Positions 7,137 to 14,124 are shown, numbered from the stretch's first letter. The stretch: 14,124 nucleotides of DNA from Candidatus Zixiibacteriota bacterium (GCA_030619345.1 JAUXBO010000025.1:1-14124); one strand, 5' to 3'. Notes: generated from the letters alone by a model not told the origin. Numbers and translations: made by a program.

Positions 7137-9590
7137 CTATCTTTTAGTAGAGAAGGCCTCAATAAACGCGCCTAGTTGATCGGACAACTCATCCGCAGTT
7201 TGATACCGTTTGGCCGGATCTTTCTCGAGCGCCCTTGAGACAATCTGGTCAAACAGGAATGGAATTGCGGGTACCAGATTGGAAGGTTTCTCCGGTTCTT
7301 TGTGAAGAATCGAGTATATCAGCGAAGTGATATTCTCACCCTTGAAGGGGCGTTTTCCAATCAGAAGTTCATACAGCACAACGCCAAGCGAGAAAATATC
7401 CGCTCTTCGGTCGACCGGTTTGCCCTGAAGTTGTTCGGGGGAAATGTAGTTGGGCGTACCCATCGCAATTCCGGTCTTGGTCATCGAATTTGAATCAATT
7501 CTGGCGATTCCAAAATCCATGACCTTGACGGTGTAATTTTTCGTGATCATGATATTGGCGGGCTTAATGTCGCGGTGGACAATGTTCTGGTCATGCGCGT
7601 ATTGCAAGGCGGAGCAGATTTGTTGGACGATCTGGGCTATAATTTTGTAATTGAACTTCGTCTTCTTTTTGATCATCTCTTCAAGGGTCTGGCCCTCGAT
7701 ATGTTCCATTGCGATATACTGAAGACTGCCGTCCGAGCCGACATCGTAGATCGTAACAATATTTGGATGTGAGAGCTTGCCAGCGGCCTGTGCTTCGCGA
7801 TGCAGCCGTATCTTGAGTTCTTCCATCTCTTCAGGGTCACTTATAAAATCGAGACGGATAGTTTTGAGGGCGACCGGTCGATTAATGGCTGGGTCAATAC
7901 CGCGATAGACGTGTCCCATTGCGCCTTTACCCAGGGTGCCGGTGATCTGATAACGCCCCAGTTTTGTCAAAGGAACGCCAGCGCCGGGAATTGGGGTGGG
8001 CGTTGATGCTTCGAAACTTTGTTCAAGTACTCCTTCAGAATCAGACAACTCCCCTGCATCAATCTTGGTGGCGGATGCTTTATCGATTGAGTCAGAGTCG
8101 AGCGCCGTGGTCTTGTCATCGGTGGACTCTTTTGTGGCCTCATCTTCCGAAGTTAGATGGACGCCATCAATGTCGATCGACTGGTGATCCAATGGTGCTT
8201 GGAAGTCAGTATCAATTACCGCAGTCGGCTGATTCTCAACATCGGTCGGAGACTCTTTGATATGACGCGATCGAATCGATTCGAGCGATTTCGCTGGCAT
8301 TCCCTTTTCAAGATCGACTTTTGGCAACCTCTGTTTAGAGGCCGATGCGTCCTTTTCGTCACCGGTTATCATCTTCGTATCAAGAATAGGAGCGACCAAC
8401 ATAAACAAAAGTAATTCGAATCCAACAAAGACGGTTTCTGCCACTAATCTCATGGAACTTATAATGAAGTAGTTTACGTTTGCCAGCAGCACCAGACTTC
8501 CGATGAGTATTATCATGCGATAGAGGAGTGACACGCGAGATAGAATAAATGCGTATAGGCCACCAACCATGAATAGTATCAGCATGGTGATCCCCGACAT
8601 GTTATTCTTACGATGCAGCATGTTGTTATTGATAATATTCTCAATAACGGAAGCTCGGGCAATAAAGTCCGGGGTGTCATTCTCAGCAGGAGTCTTGAAA
8701 AAAAGAGTCTGGCCCGGATCGTCAACAGCGATGAGGACGATCTTGTTGTTAAAGACTTTTAAATCAAATCCGTCTGACAACACCTGGGCTGCAGAATATC
8801 GCTCAAACGGGGATTTGGTAGAGTAGTTAACATATATTTCGCTCTTGCTATTGATTGGAATTGTCCGCTTGTTGCCGATCCTGATCTCTTTACCTTCAAC
8901 TACTGTGACCATGTCAGGCGAAATTCCCAGATAAGTCGTGGCGGCCAGCAATGAGATTGCGGGGTAGTAATAGCCCTCGTAATTTATAATAAGAGGCTGA
9001 TGGCGTAGAACGCGGTCGTCGTCAGGCATCTGGTACTTGAACCCAATGTTTGGTTTTTCGGCAAGCAGCTTGTCGGCGGGTAGAAAGACTTTGCGAACCT
9101 GCAAGGTTGATCTTTCGTCCATAATCCCGAGCGGACTTTCAACGTTCATTGAGAAGTCGAACAGGTGATCGGGGTTGTTTGTTTTCTCGGAGCGATACGT
9201 AGCCAGGGCGATATCGTAGGGAAGAACCACATTTTTGATCCAGCTTATTTGCTCTGCCAATACTGATGTATATCCGGCTGAGTCCTGACTGGCGCTTTCA
9301 TGAAACTCCAGATCAAGAACGACAGTTCTGGGCTCACCATTGCCCACGGCGGCGGCCAGATCAGCCACAAGATCATGGTTCCAGGGCCATTGTCCGTATT
9401 CATCAAAGGCGGGTCCGTCGATAGTAACGATAGCTACATTGGGGCGGCTTCCTTCCTGAGCGGTTACTCTGCACAGCATGTCATCGACCGAGCGCTGCAG
9501 ATCGGTAAGCGGACCAAAGTCGTTTACGTATAACAGCACCACCAAAATTGATGTCAACATGTAGAGTATGTATGATGAATACTTGGACAT
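7137..9590 (-). CDS. Membrane CHASE2-domain sensor Ser/Thr protein kinase
   Basis: This is an 817-residue receptor-like protein kinase. An N-terminal membrane helix (about 6-22) leads into an extracytoplasmic CHASE2-type region (about 25-320, with features such as VAIVTIDGPAFDEYGQWPW and NKIVLIAVDD). Three closely spaced membrane helices follow (about 332-350, 357-378 and 383-402). An acidic Ser/Thr/Asp-rich linker (about 410-540) joins these to a C-terminal kinase domain (547-810). The kinase has all key elements: glycine loop GTLGKGAMG (551-559), K576 in VALK, HRDIKPAN with D674, DFG at 692-694, SPEQ at 717-720 and R795. It is therefore predicted active and of the PknB/Hanks type. No PASTA repeats are present. 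The ATG at 9590 has a ggaag-type ribosome binding site. It is the last gene of an operon with the phosphoesterase (12-base gap) and FHA protein. The ligand is unknown. Confidence 0.93.
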   Translation of the reverse strand: MSKYSSYILYMLTSILVVLLYVNDFGPLTDLQRSVDDMLCRVTAQEGSRPNVAIVTIDGPAFDEYGQWPWNHDLVADLAAAVGNGEPRTVVLDLEFHESASQDSAGYTSVLAEQISWIKNVVLPYDIALATYRSEKTNNPDHLFDFSMNVESPLGIMDERSTLQVRKVFLPADKLLAEKPNIGFKYQMPDDDRVLRHQPLIINYEGYYYPAISLLAATTYLGISPDMVTVVEGKEIRIGNKRTIPINSKSEIYVNYSTKSPFERYSAAQVLSDGFDLKVFNNKIVLIAVDDPGQTLFFKTPAENDTPDFIARASVIENIINNNMLHRKNNMSGITMLILFMVGGLYAFILSRVSLLYRMIILIGSLVLLANVNYFIISSMRLVAETVFVGFELLLFMLVAPILDTKMITGDEKDASASKQRLPKVDLEKGMPAKSLESIRSRHIKESPTDVENQPTAVIDTDFQAPLDHQSIDIDGVHLTSEDEATKESTDDKTTALDSDSIDKASATKIDAGELSDSEGVLEQSFEASTPTPIPGAGVPLTKLGRYQITGTLGKGAMGHVYRGIDPAINRPVALKTIRLDFISDPEEMEELKIRLHREAQAAGKLSHPNIVTIYDVGSDGSLQYIAMEHIEGQTLEEMIKKKTKFNYKIIAQIVQQICSALQYAHDQNIVHRDIKPANIMITKNYTVKVMDFGIARIDSNSMTKTGIAMGTPNYISPEQLQGKPVDRRADIFSLGVVLYELLIGKRPFKGENITSLIYSILHKEPEKPSNLVPAIPFLFDQIVSRALEKDPAKRYQTADELSDQLGAFIEAFSTKR

Positions 9591-9602
9591 TCTTCCTTCT
9601 TC

Positions 9603-10331
9603 CTATCTGCCTATTGCCAGTCTTTTTATGAGTACGTCAGGAATGCTGGCTGCAACCATCTTCTCCTGGGTGTACTTGTAATCATATTCCACACGACGGT
9701 AACAAAGGTCGTCAGTTTCGGAATCAACTATAACGTAGCAGGCGCGCGGATCGTTGTCTCGCGGCTGCCCGGTTGAGCCGACATTGATGATGTAGCGATA
9801 GTCCGGATCCATTAAGATGTCATGCCCGGTTTTCTGCCGCGGAGGTCCCTCAGGATTCTCCAGAAATATCATAGGCACATGGGAGTGACCGCAGAAACAT
9901 ACTCTCTGCTGAAGATTCTCAAATGCCTGGACCGCCTGATTTACGTTGAGGATGTAATTCCATTCCGACGGTTTGAAAGGGGAAGCATGAACAAAGTAAA
10001 ACTCGCCGTCCGATGCATCCATCTTGTATTTCTCCAGAATCGACATGTCATAGTCACCCAGGCGTTCCTGCGTCCAGGTAATAGACTCAAGCGCCGCAGG
10101 ATTATATTTGCTTTCATCGGCCAGTCCCAGGGCGAGGAATTCATGGTTGCCCATGAGCCTGATATCACAAGTCTGTTCAACCAGTTTTATGCATTCGACA
10201 GGATTGCAGCCATAACCGACGACGTCGCCGAGAGAATGTATCTTATCAATATTCTGCTGCTTGGCATCGGCCAGAACGGCAGTTAGCGCCTCAAGATTAC
10301 CATGGATGTCAGACAGTAGCGCAAATCTCAT
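9603..10331 (-). CDS. Calcineurin-like metallophosphoesterase
   Basis: This is a 242-residue two-metal phosphoesterase. The metal-binding motifs appear in order: SDIHGN (D8, H10), GDVVGYG (D36), GNHE (N62, H63), VHASP (H115) and CGHSH (H149, H151), followed by NVGSTGQPRD (183-192). No signal peptide is visible, so it should be cytoplasmic. The ATG at 10331 is chosen over an in-frame TTG at 10352 because MRFALLSDIHGN is the usual family opening and gaggg lies upstream. The ATG begins one base after the FHA stop. The family includes phosphodiesterases and phosphoprotein phosphatases. Its place between an FHA protein and a Ser/Thr kinase makes a role in reversing kinase signalling attractive, but that is inference only. 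Confidence 0.9.
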   Translation of the reverse strand: MRFALLSDIHGNLEALTAVLADAKQQNIDKIHSLGDVVGYGCNPVECIKLVEQTCDIRLMGNHEFLALGLADESKYNPAALESITWTQERLGDYDMSILEKYKMDASDGEFYFVHASPFKPSEWNYILNVNQAVQAFENLQQRVCFCGHSHVPMIFLENPEGPPRQKTGHDILMDPDYRYIINVGSTGQPRDNDPRACYVIVDSETDDLCYRRVEYDYKYTQEKMVAASIPDVLIKRLAIGR

Positions 10332-10332
10332 G

Positions 10333-11028
10333 TTATTCTTTGCCCTCAACAAATTTGAAGGTTGTTTTTCCGACTGTAATCAGGTCACCATTTTTCAGTA
10401 CATACTGTTCGATCTCTTCGCCGTTGACCAGAGTCTTACCCCGTTTCCCAAGGTTGATCAGCGAATATATCCTGTTTTCATAGGCGATCTTGGCCTGAAT
10501 TCCGGATAGCCAGAAGCCTTTGGCGTGGATATGACAGAATTTTGCTTTACCGATAGTGGTTACGTCGCGATCGAGTCTTGCCTCGCTAAAATCTGCATTC
10601 TCTTCGCCGATTAAAACGGAGCCACCATGACGATGCACGACATCCCGCTCTATGCGATCATTCTCAAGCAGCTTTTTCTGCTGTTTGGTATTGAGGACCA
10701 TCGTGCCATCAAAATCGGCAGCATCGTTGCCGTCCTGGCTTGAAGACGTATGATAGATAAGATTGTACTTTCCGATCATGATGACGTCGTCATCTCGCAA
10801 GACTTCTTCGTTGACTTTGCGGTTGTTCACAAACGTGCCGTTTAGTGATTCATTGTCGATTATCACTGCGGCGTTGTTGTTGAACTCAATTATAGCGTGT
10901 TTGCGTGAGACTCCGCGGTTCTCCAGGACGACATCATTGTCATTGGTGCGGCCGATAGAAATCCGCTTCTTTTCGGTCACGATTCGCTCAATGACCTTCT
11001 CTTCATATTTGACAACGATTTCCGGCAT
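10333..11028 (-). CDS. FHA-domain protein, one canonical and one degenerate FHA-like domain
   Basis: FHA domains read phosphothreonine peptides. This 231-residue protein has a canonical N-terminal FHA domain (about 18-92): G26-R27, SRKHA with S41, R42 and H44, and NGTFVN with N63, G64 and N68. A linker (about 95-145) contains DFDGTMVLNT around T109. The second half (about 150-228) has FHA-like strands, including TTIGKAKFCHI, GKTLVNGEEI and LKNGDLITVGKTTFKF, but lacks the Arg and Ser-Arg-His phosphate-binding residues, so it is probably structural. It is the first gene of the operon. The ATG at 11028 has an aaggaaa ribosome binding site, and its stop lies one base before the phosphoesterase ATG. 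It is a likely phosphorylation partner of the downstream kinase. Confidence 0.92.
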   Translation of the reverse strand: MPEIVVKYEEKVIERIVTEKKRISIGRTNDNDVVLENRGVSRKHAIIEFNNNAAVIIDNESLNGTFVNNRKVNEEVLRDDDVIMIGKYNLIYHTSSSQDGNDAADFDGTMVLNTKQQKKLLENDRIERDVVHRHGGSVLIGEENADFSEARLDRDVTTIGKAKFCHIHAKGFWLSGIQAKIAYENRIYSLINLGKRGKTLVNGEEIEQYVLKNGDLITVGKTTFKFVEGKE

Positions 11029-11047
11029 AGTGATTTCCTTTCAAGAC

Positions 11048-11105
11048 TATTCAACTCATATTTTTCACTTTTGGTGGCCACATGGCTGGCTCGATCTGTT
11101 GAATA
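11048..11105 (-). repeat. 8-bp inverted repeat ahead of the FHA gene
   Basis: TATTCAAC at 11048-11055 and GTTGAATA at 11098-11105 are exact reverse complements separated by 42 bases. The spacer also holds the short palindrome GTGGCCAC (11074-11081). In the 5' leader of the - strand transcript these could fold into a stem, or they could be spaced protein half-sites. The core TTGAA word recurs in the 21-bp palindrome at 11234-11254. Function is unproven. Confidence 0.4.
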
Positions 11106-11233
11106 CTCCTATTTCACCTCAGATTGGCGGTCAGCTTTTGGCCTTGTTTCTATATCGGTCTGTCACGTTGAAACTTAAGCCAGTCCGCCAGTCCCGAACA
11201 GCTCGGTGATCCGGTTTCCCACAGCGGCGTGAC

Positions 11234-11254
11234 AATGTTCAAAAATTGAACATT
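11234..11254. promoter_or_regulatory. Perfect 21-bp palindrome, candidate operator
   Basis: The arms AATGTTCAA (11234-11242) and TTGAACATT (11246-11254) are exact reverse complements around a central AAA. The site lies 27 bases upstream of the etfA -35 element, in the divergent region. There is no T run after it and the loop is only three bases, so a dimeric repressor or activator site is a better reading than a terminator. I do not recognise the word as the site of a named regulator. Confidence 0.65.
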
Positions 11255-11281
11255 CCCAAATCAATTATATCTCCAATTTTG

Positions 11282-11311
11282 TTGCCAATAAGGGGCATGG
11301 GAGTGTATATT
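11282..11311 (+). promoter_or_regulatory. Sigma-70-type promoter for etfA
   Basis: TTGCCA (11282-11287) and TATATT (11306-11311) each differ from consensus at one base and are separated by 18 bases. Transcription would begin near 11318, leaving a leader of about 40 bases. GAGGA at 11346-11350 lies 6 bases before the etfA ATG. Confidence 0.6.
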
Positions 11312-11356
11312 GGCCAGAGTATGAAAACCATATTTCCGTAGATTTGAGGATTTTCC

Positions 11357-12319
11357 ATGAAGATATTGACTATTGCCCTGCAAAAAGATGGTAAGAATAT
11401 TTCTACTTCATTCGAACTGATCGAAGCTGCCAAAGCTCTTGGCGGTGAATTGTATACGGCAGTTTTGGCCAAAGATGCGCAGGTGGCAGCCGAAGAACTT
11501 GCTTCCCGGGGTGGTGGCAAAGTATTAGCGGTTTCTCACGCTAATCTCGATTATCTTAATGATGAATTGTATGGTAATGTCCTGTTCAGCCTCATCGAAA
11601 AGTATGACTTCAATCTTGTTATTGGTCCGGCCACATTCTATGGCAAAGCTCTTGTAAGTCGGCTGGCAGCAAAAAGCGGTGGTAGAATGGCCTCCGATGT
11701 AAATGCACTCAACGGTAGCAGTGATGGCCTATCGGTGACTCGTTCTAACTATGGTGGAGCGGTGATATCTGAATTGGCTCCCTCTGGTGGTGGTCCGTTT
11801 TTTGCAACATTGAGACCTAAGATGTATCCGGAGTCCAAAGAAGGTGCCGGTGAAGTTGTGGCTGAAGCAGTCGACGAAGCGCTAATGACGGGAAAAATGA
11901 CGATCCGGGAACGAAAAGTGGAATCGGCCGGAGCCGTGAACCTGAACGAGGCCGACATAATTGTCTCCGCCGGAAGAGGACTAAAAGCCGCCGAGAATCT
12001 GCCACTGGTGCATGAACTGGCCGACAGTATGGGCGCGGCCTTTGGTGCTTCACGAGCTATCGTTGATGCCGGATGGACGGCATATTCCGATCAGGTTGGC
12101 CAGACCGGCAAGACGGTCAATCCTAAGTTGTACTTTGCGGTGGGAATCTCAGGGGCAATTCAGCATCTGGTCGGTATGCGTACCTCGCAGACGATTGTTG
12201 CCATCAATAAAGATAAAGATGCGCCGATCTTCAATGTCGCGAACTACGGTGTCGTCGGCGATGCTATGGAGGTTTTGCCAGCTTTGACAAAAAAACTCAA
12301 GGCTGAACTTCAGGGCTGA
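11357..12319 (+). CDS. etfA: Electron transfer flavoprotein alpha subunit
   Basis: EtfA holds FAD and, with EtfB, carries electrons from acyl-CoA and other dehydrogenases to the membrane quinone pool. The 320-residue protein has the N-terminal domain I (1 to about 185) and a complete C-terminal FAD domain: VSAGRGL (203-209), FGASRAIVDAGW (229-240), QVGQTGKTVNPKLYFAVGIS (246-265), then GAIQH, and IVAINKDKDAPIF (280-292) followed by YGVVGD. The ATG at 11357 has a good ribosome binding site. The gene stands alone: the neighbours on both sides point the other way and a terminator follows, so etfB must be encoded elsewhere. No fixB/bifurcating fusion or extra ferredoxin domain is present. Confidence 0.95.
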   Translation: MKILTIALQKDGKNISTSFELIEAAKALGGELYTAVLAKDAQVAAEELASRGGGKVLAVSHANLDYLNDELYGNVLFSLIEKYDFNLVIGPATFYGKALVSRLAAKSGGRMASDVNALNGSSDGLSVTRSNYGGAVISELAPSGGGPFFATLRPKMYPESKEGAGEVVAEAVDEALMTGKMTIRERKVESAGAVNLNEADIIVSAGRGLKAAENLPLVHELADSMGAAFGASRAIVDAGWTAYSDQVGQTGKTVNPKLYFAVGISGAIQHLVGMRTSQTIVAINKDKDAPIFNVANYGVVGDAMEVLPALTKKLKAELQG

Positions 12320-12349
12320 TAACTGAAGTAACCAAAACTGTCAAGACAT

Positions 12350-12378
12350 AGCCCGGTTCAATTGAGCCGGGCTTTTCT
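12350..12378 (+). terminator. Intrinsic terminator after etfA
   Basis: AGCCCGGTT (12350-12358) pairs with AGCCGGGCT (12365-12373), with one G-T wobble, across a caattg loop, followed by a T-rich run (gcttttct). It lies 31 bases after the etfA stop. On the - strand there is no T run after the hairpin, so it should not serve the convergent cytochrome gene well. Confidence 0.85.
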
Positions 12379-12408
12379 ATTATCTTTTTCTATGTCCGAA
12401 CGATGGGG

Positions 12409-13995
12409 CTATGGGATCGTGTCAATTACGACCGGCATCGTGAGAGTGCTGTCTCCACACGGATTTGAGACAATAAGGGTGGCTGTAAATGTTCCCGTAT
12501 CGCTATAGGTCCAGGGCAGGAGAGGTACTTGTAGAGAGGACGTGTCATCAACACTATTAGTGTCGCCAAAGTCCCACTGCCAGCCGGTTGCGAAAAGTGA
12601 ACTGTCCAAGAAAGCCCGAATCATAAGATCAATAGAATCGACACCAAATATTGGTACCGGCAGCGAGTCAAAGACCGTTATGGCGTTGGAAAGAATGCTG
12701 CTGCTGAAGTTTGAAGAGACACTGCCAAAGACTTCGAGGGTCACGTCGAATGTTCCCGCCGAATCAAACGTATGGGTGTAAACAGAGTCTGGAACACCGG
12801 TGTAGGCGGTATCGTTTCCAAAGATCACGATTACGGTATCTATACGTCCGGTTGAAGAATCACGGACTGTGACTGTGCTGGCGGTACAGGCCTCGGCTGA
12901 ATTCAGATCAAGAACCAAATTGGCAATTACCGGCAAATAGTCAATTGACTCGCGAAGCAGTTGATTCATATAGGCTGGATTATGTACTCCCTTGGAGCCA
13001 TCTGAATGATAGAGCAGGTAATTGTACAGCGCTCGTGCCTGGTTTGGCGAGAAATCATAATCGGTGCGATGGGCAACTCCGGTGGAGTCCCATACGTCTT
13101 GCTCGGTCAGTAGTTGGTTCAACGTGTCGGCATTAGCTATAATAACCTGAGTGATGGAGTCGGAATACAGGTCAAATTTCTCATCGTTGAGATGGCATCC
13201 ACTGACATTACAGTTGTCCACGTATTGGCTGTTGTCTGAATCATCTTCGAGCCGGAAAGTGTGTTCACCAAATTTGTATCCGGAACCACTGCCGTAGTGG
13301 CAAGAAAGGCAACCGCCTCCTCTGGCAATCGAGGGATCGAGATGAGAAGTGTCGACCGGTGTGGCAGTAAAACGATAGCCTCCGGCTCCAATGACAACAT
13401 CGGCTTGTCCACTGAAGTGCGGGCCCCAGTTGACCGGTAGTTTTAGCGATGCCGTGCTCTGCGACGTAGGTCGAGACGGGTCAAACCAAGCTTGATGGCA
13501 GTTAACACACATCACTGACTTATCACCCTTGAACTGAAAATAAAGACTCCCGTTGTTTAGCAAGGTCAAACCGGTGGTGTCGGCGCCTCTAAGTTTACCC
13601 ATAAGGCTGTCGTTCCAGGCGACAAAATCCTCATTGTGCGGATCGTGGCAGGTAAAGCAGCCGATGACTGAGTATGATTTGGCCGTGAATCCGGCGTTGT
13701 CGAACTCGTTGATGTACCCCTCGTGGGTATGGCAATTAACGCAACTTGGGTCGGAATTATTGGCGGCGATATCAATCAAATCAGCAGAGGCGTGAGAGGA
13801 GTTGGCCCACTGTCCTTTGGGACGGAGAAAGAGGTTCTCGTCATCGGTGTGGCACTCAAAACAGCCGACTCCAAGACCGGAGTCGATGACCGTTGTGTTA
13901 ATCGTCTCGGTAACCAGTTCGTCACAACCGGGCAGGGTTAGGCCGAATGCAATTATCGCCAACGAAAAGAGCGGCAGATATGATCTGAGTTTCAT
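12409..13995 (-). CDS. Secreted multihaem c-type cytochrome lipoprotein with PKD-like domains
   Basis: This 528-residue exported protein combines haem-binding and carbohydrate/adhesion-type domains. It opens with a signal peptide (about 1-23) ending in LPGC, a likely lipobox with C24 as the lipidated cysteine. Five CXXCH haem sites follow at C45-H49, C85-H89, C113-H117, C163-H167 and C229-H233, plus an unusual CX4CH at C262-H268. Additional histidines (for example H68 in SSHAS and H338 in GVHNPAY) resemble distal ligands in multihaem cytochromes. Residues about 362-442 form a degenerate PKD-like region, and about 445-526 a clearer PKD domain with WQWDFGD and YSDTGTFTATL. It should sit outside the inner membrane, anchored to the inner or outer membrane, and pass electrons. 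No partner oxidoreductase is in the window, and the role is unknown. Confidence 0.88.
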   Translation of the reverse strand: MKLRSYLPLFSLAIIAFGLTLPGCDELVTETINTTVIDSGLGVGCFECHTDDENLFLRPKGQWANSSHASADLIDIAANNSDPSCVNCHTHEGYINEFDNAGFTAKSYSVIGCFTCHDPHNEDFVAWNDSLMGKLRGADTTGLTLLNNGSLYFQFKGDKSVMCVNCHQAWFDPSRPTSQSTASLKLPVNWGPHFSGQADVVIGAGGYRFTATPVDTSHLDPSIARGGGCLSCHYGSGSGYKFGEHTFRLEDDSDNSQYVDNCNVSGCHLNDEKFDLYSDSITQVIIANADTLNQLLTEQDVWDSTGVAHRTDYDFSPNQARALYNYLLYHSDGSKGVHNPAYMNQLLRESIDYLPVIANLVLDLNSAEACTASTVTVRDSSTGRIDTVIVIFGNDTAYTGVPDSVYTHTFDSAGTFDVTLEVFGSVSSNFSSSILSNAITVFDSLPVPIFGVDSIDLMIRAFLDSSLFATGWQWDFGDTNSVDDTSSLQVPLLPWTYSDTGTFTATLIVSNPCGDSTLTMPVVIDTIP

Positions 13996-14002
13996 TTATT
14001 TA

Positions 14003-14056
14003 TCCTAATCTAAGTGGTTCAACAGTTTATATAAGTTCACCCGATAGGTGTGTCAA
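14003..14056 (-). promoter_or_regulatory. Near-consensus sigma-70 promoter and ribosome site for the cytochrome gene
   Basis: Read on the - strand, TTGACA (14056-14051) is a perfect -35. TATATA (14033-14028) lies exactly 17 bases downstream as a -10. The gene's AGGA ribosome binding site is at 14006-14003, 7 bases before the ATG at 13995. The spacer contains a short CACC-N5-GGTG inverted repeat that could be an operator or chance. Confidence 0.65.
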
Positions 14057-14124
14057 TCTATAAATTTTGCCTTCATAGTTGTTTGGGCTGATTTGTCGGC
14101 TATTAACATGTAACACTTATAGCG

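Larger units (their letters stand above)
11029..11356. promoter_or_regulatory. Divergent intergenic region between the FHA operon and etfA
   Basis: These 328 bases separate two divergently transcribed units. They contain a 21-bp palindrome at 11234-11254, the etfA promoter and ribosome binding site, a TATTCAAC/GTTGAATA inverted repeat (11048-11055 and 11098-11105), and a TGTCACG/CGTGACA pair (11161-11167 and 11228-11234). I found no convincing -35/-10 pair for the - strand operon, although its promoter must lie here or nearby. No reading frame in it looks like a real gene. Confidence 0.75.

Noticed and set aside
7964..8260. + strand open frames opposite the kinase linker
   Set aside because: The linker's low-complexity composition leaves few stops on the other strand. 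No motif or ribosome binding site supports them.
10763..11209. Long + strand open frame overlapping the FHA gene
   Set aside because: It is antisense to a clear FHA gene, has no recognisable motif and continues into the intergenic region without a ribosome binding site.
11161..11234. Possible tRNA, because of a 7-bp end stem and 74-base length
   Set aside because: Neither strand has a D arm, anticodon arm or a GTTC-type T arm, and position 8 and CCA are not matched.
14038..14048. CACC/GGTG inverted repeat in the cytochrome promoter spacer as an operator
   Set aside because: Arms of four bases are too short to support without a second copy. It is only noted in the promoter entry.
1..14124. 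Mobile element, phage, defence system or CRISPR array
   Set aside because: No transposase, integrase, nuclease, toxin or regularly spaced repeat was found on either strand.

Overview
This is a bacterial chromosomal window of moderate GC, densely packed and made up mostly of housekeeping genes. I see no insertion sequence, integrase, CRISPR array, rRNA or recognisable tRNA. The lineage cannot be fixed from the sequence alone. A CHASE2 Ser/Thr kinase, FHA signalling, a multihaem c-type cytochrome lipoprotein with PKD-like repeats and a DUF4321-like small membrane protein together would suit an uncultured Gram-negative phylum of the FCB/Zixibacteria kind. That placement is a guess.

Region 1 (about 1-7113, + strand) is one long, tightly coupled gene run: ECF transporter T subunit, truA, a small transaldolase, purB, psd, pssA, purS, purQ, a DUF4321-like membrane protein, tatA and an unrecognised 152-residue protein. 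Most junctions overlap (ATGA, TGATG or TTGA) or lie within about 35 bases. The run ends at a strong intrinsic terminator at 7079-7113. It mixes cofactor uptake, tRNA modification, sugar-phosphate metabolism, purine synthesis (PurB, PurS and PurQ, but no PurL here), phosphatidylethanolamine synthesis (PssA makes phosphatidylserine, Psd decarboxylates it) and Tat export.

Region 2 (7137-11028, - strand) is a three-gene signalling operon. In transcription order it encodes an FHA-domain protein, a calcineurin-like metallophosphoesterase and a membrane CHASE2-Ser/Thr kinase. It looks like a self-contained phospho-signalling module: sensor/kinase, possible phosphatase and phosphothreonine reader.

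Region 3 (11029-11356) is a 328-base divergent intergenic region. It holds a perfect 9+9 bp palindrome, a plausible sigma-70 promoter for etfA and other inverted repeats.

Region 4 (11357-12378, + strand) is a monocistronic etfA without an adjacent etfB, closed by its own terminator.

Region 5 (12409-14124, - strand) encodes a secreted lipoprotein cytochrome with five CXXCH sites and one CX4CH site followed by PKD-like domains. It is preceded by a near-consensus promoter.

The best candidates for something less well described are the FHA/phosphoesterase/CHASE2-kinase cassette, the 21-bp palindrome before etfA, the multihaem PKD lipoprotein and the unknown 152-residue protein.
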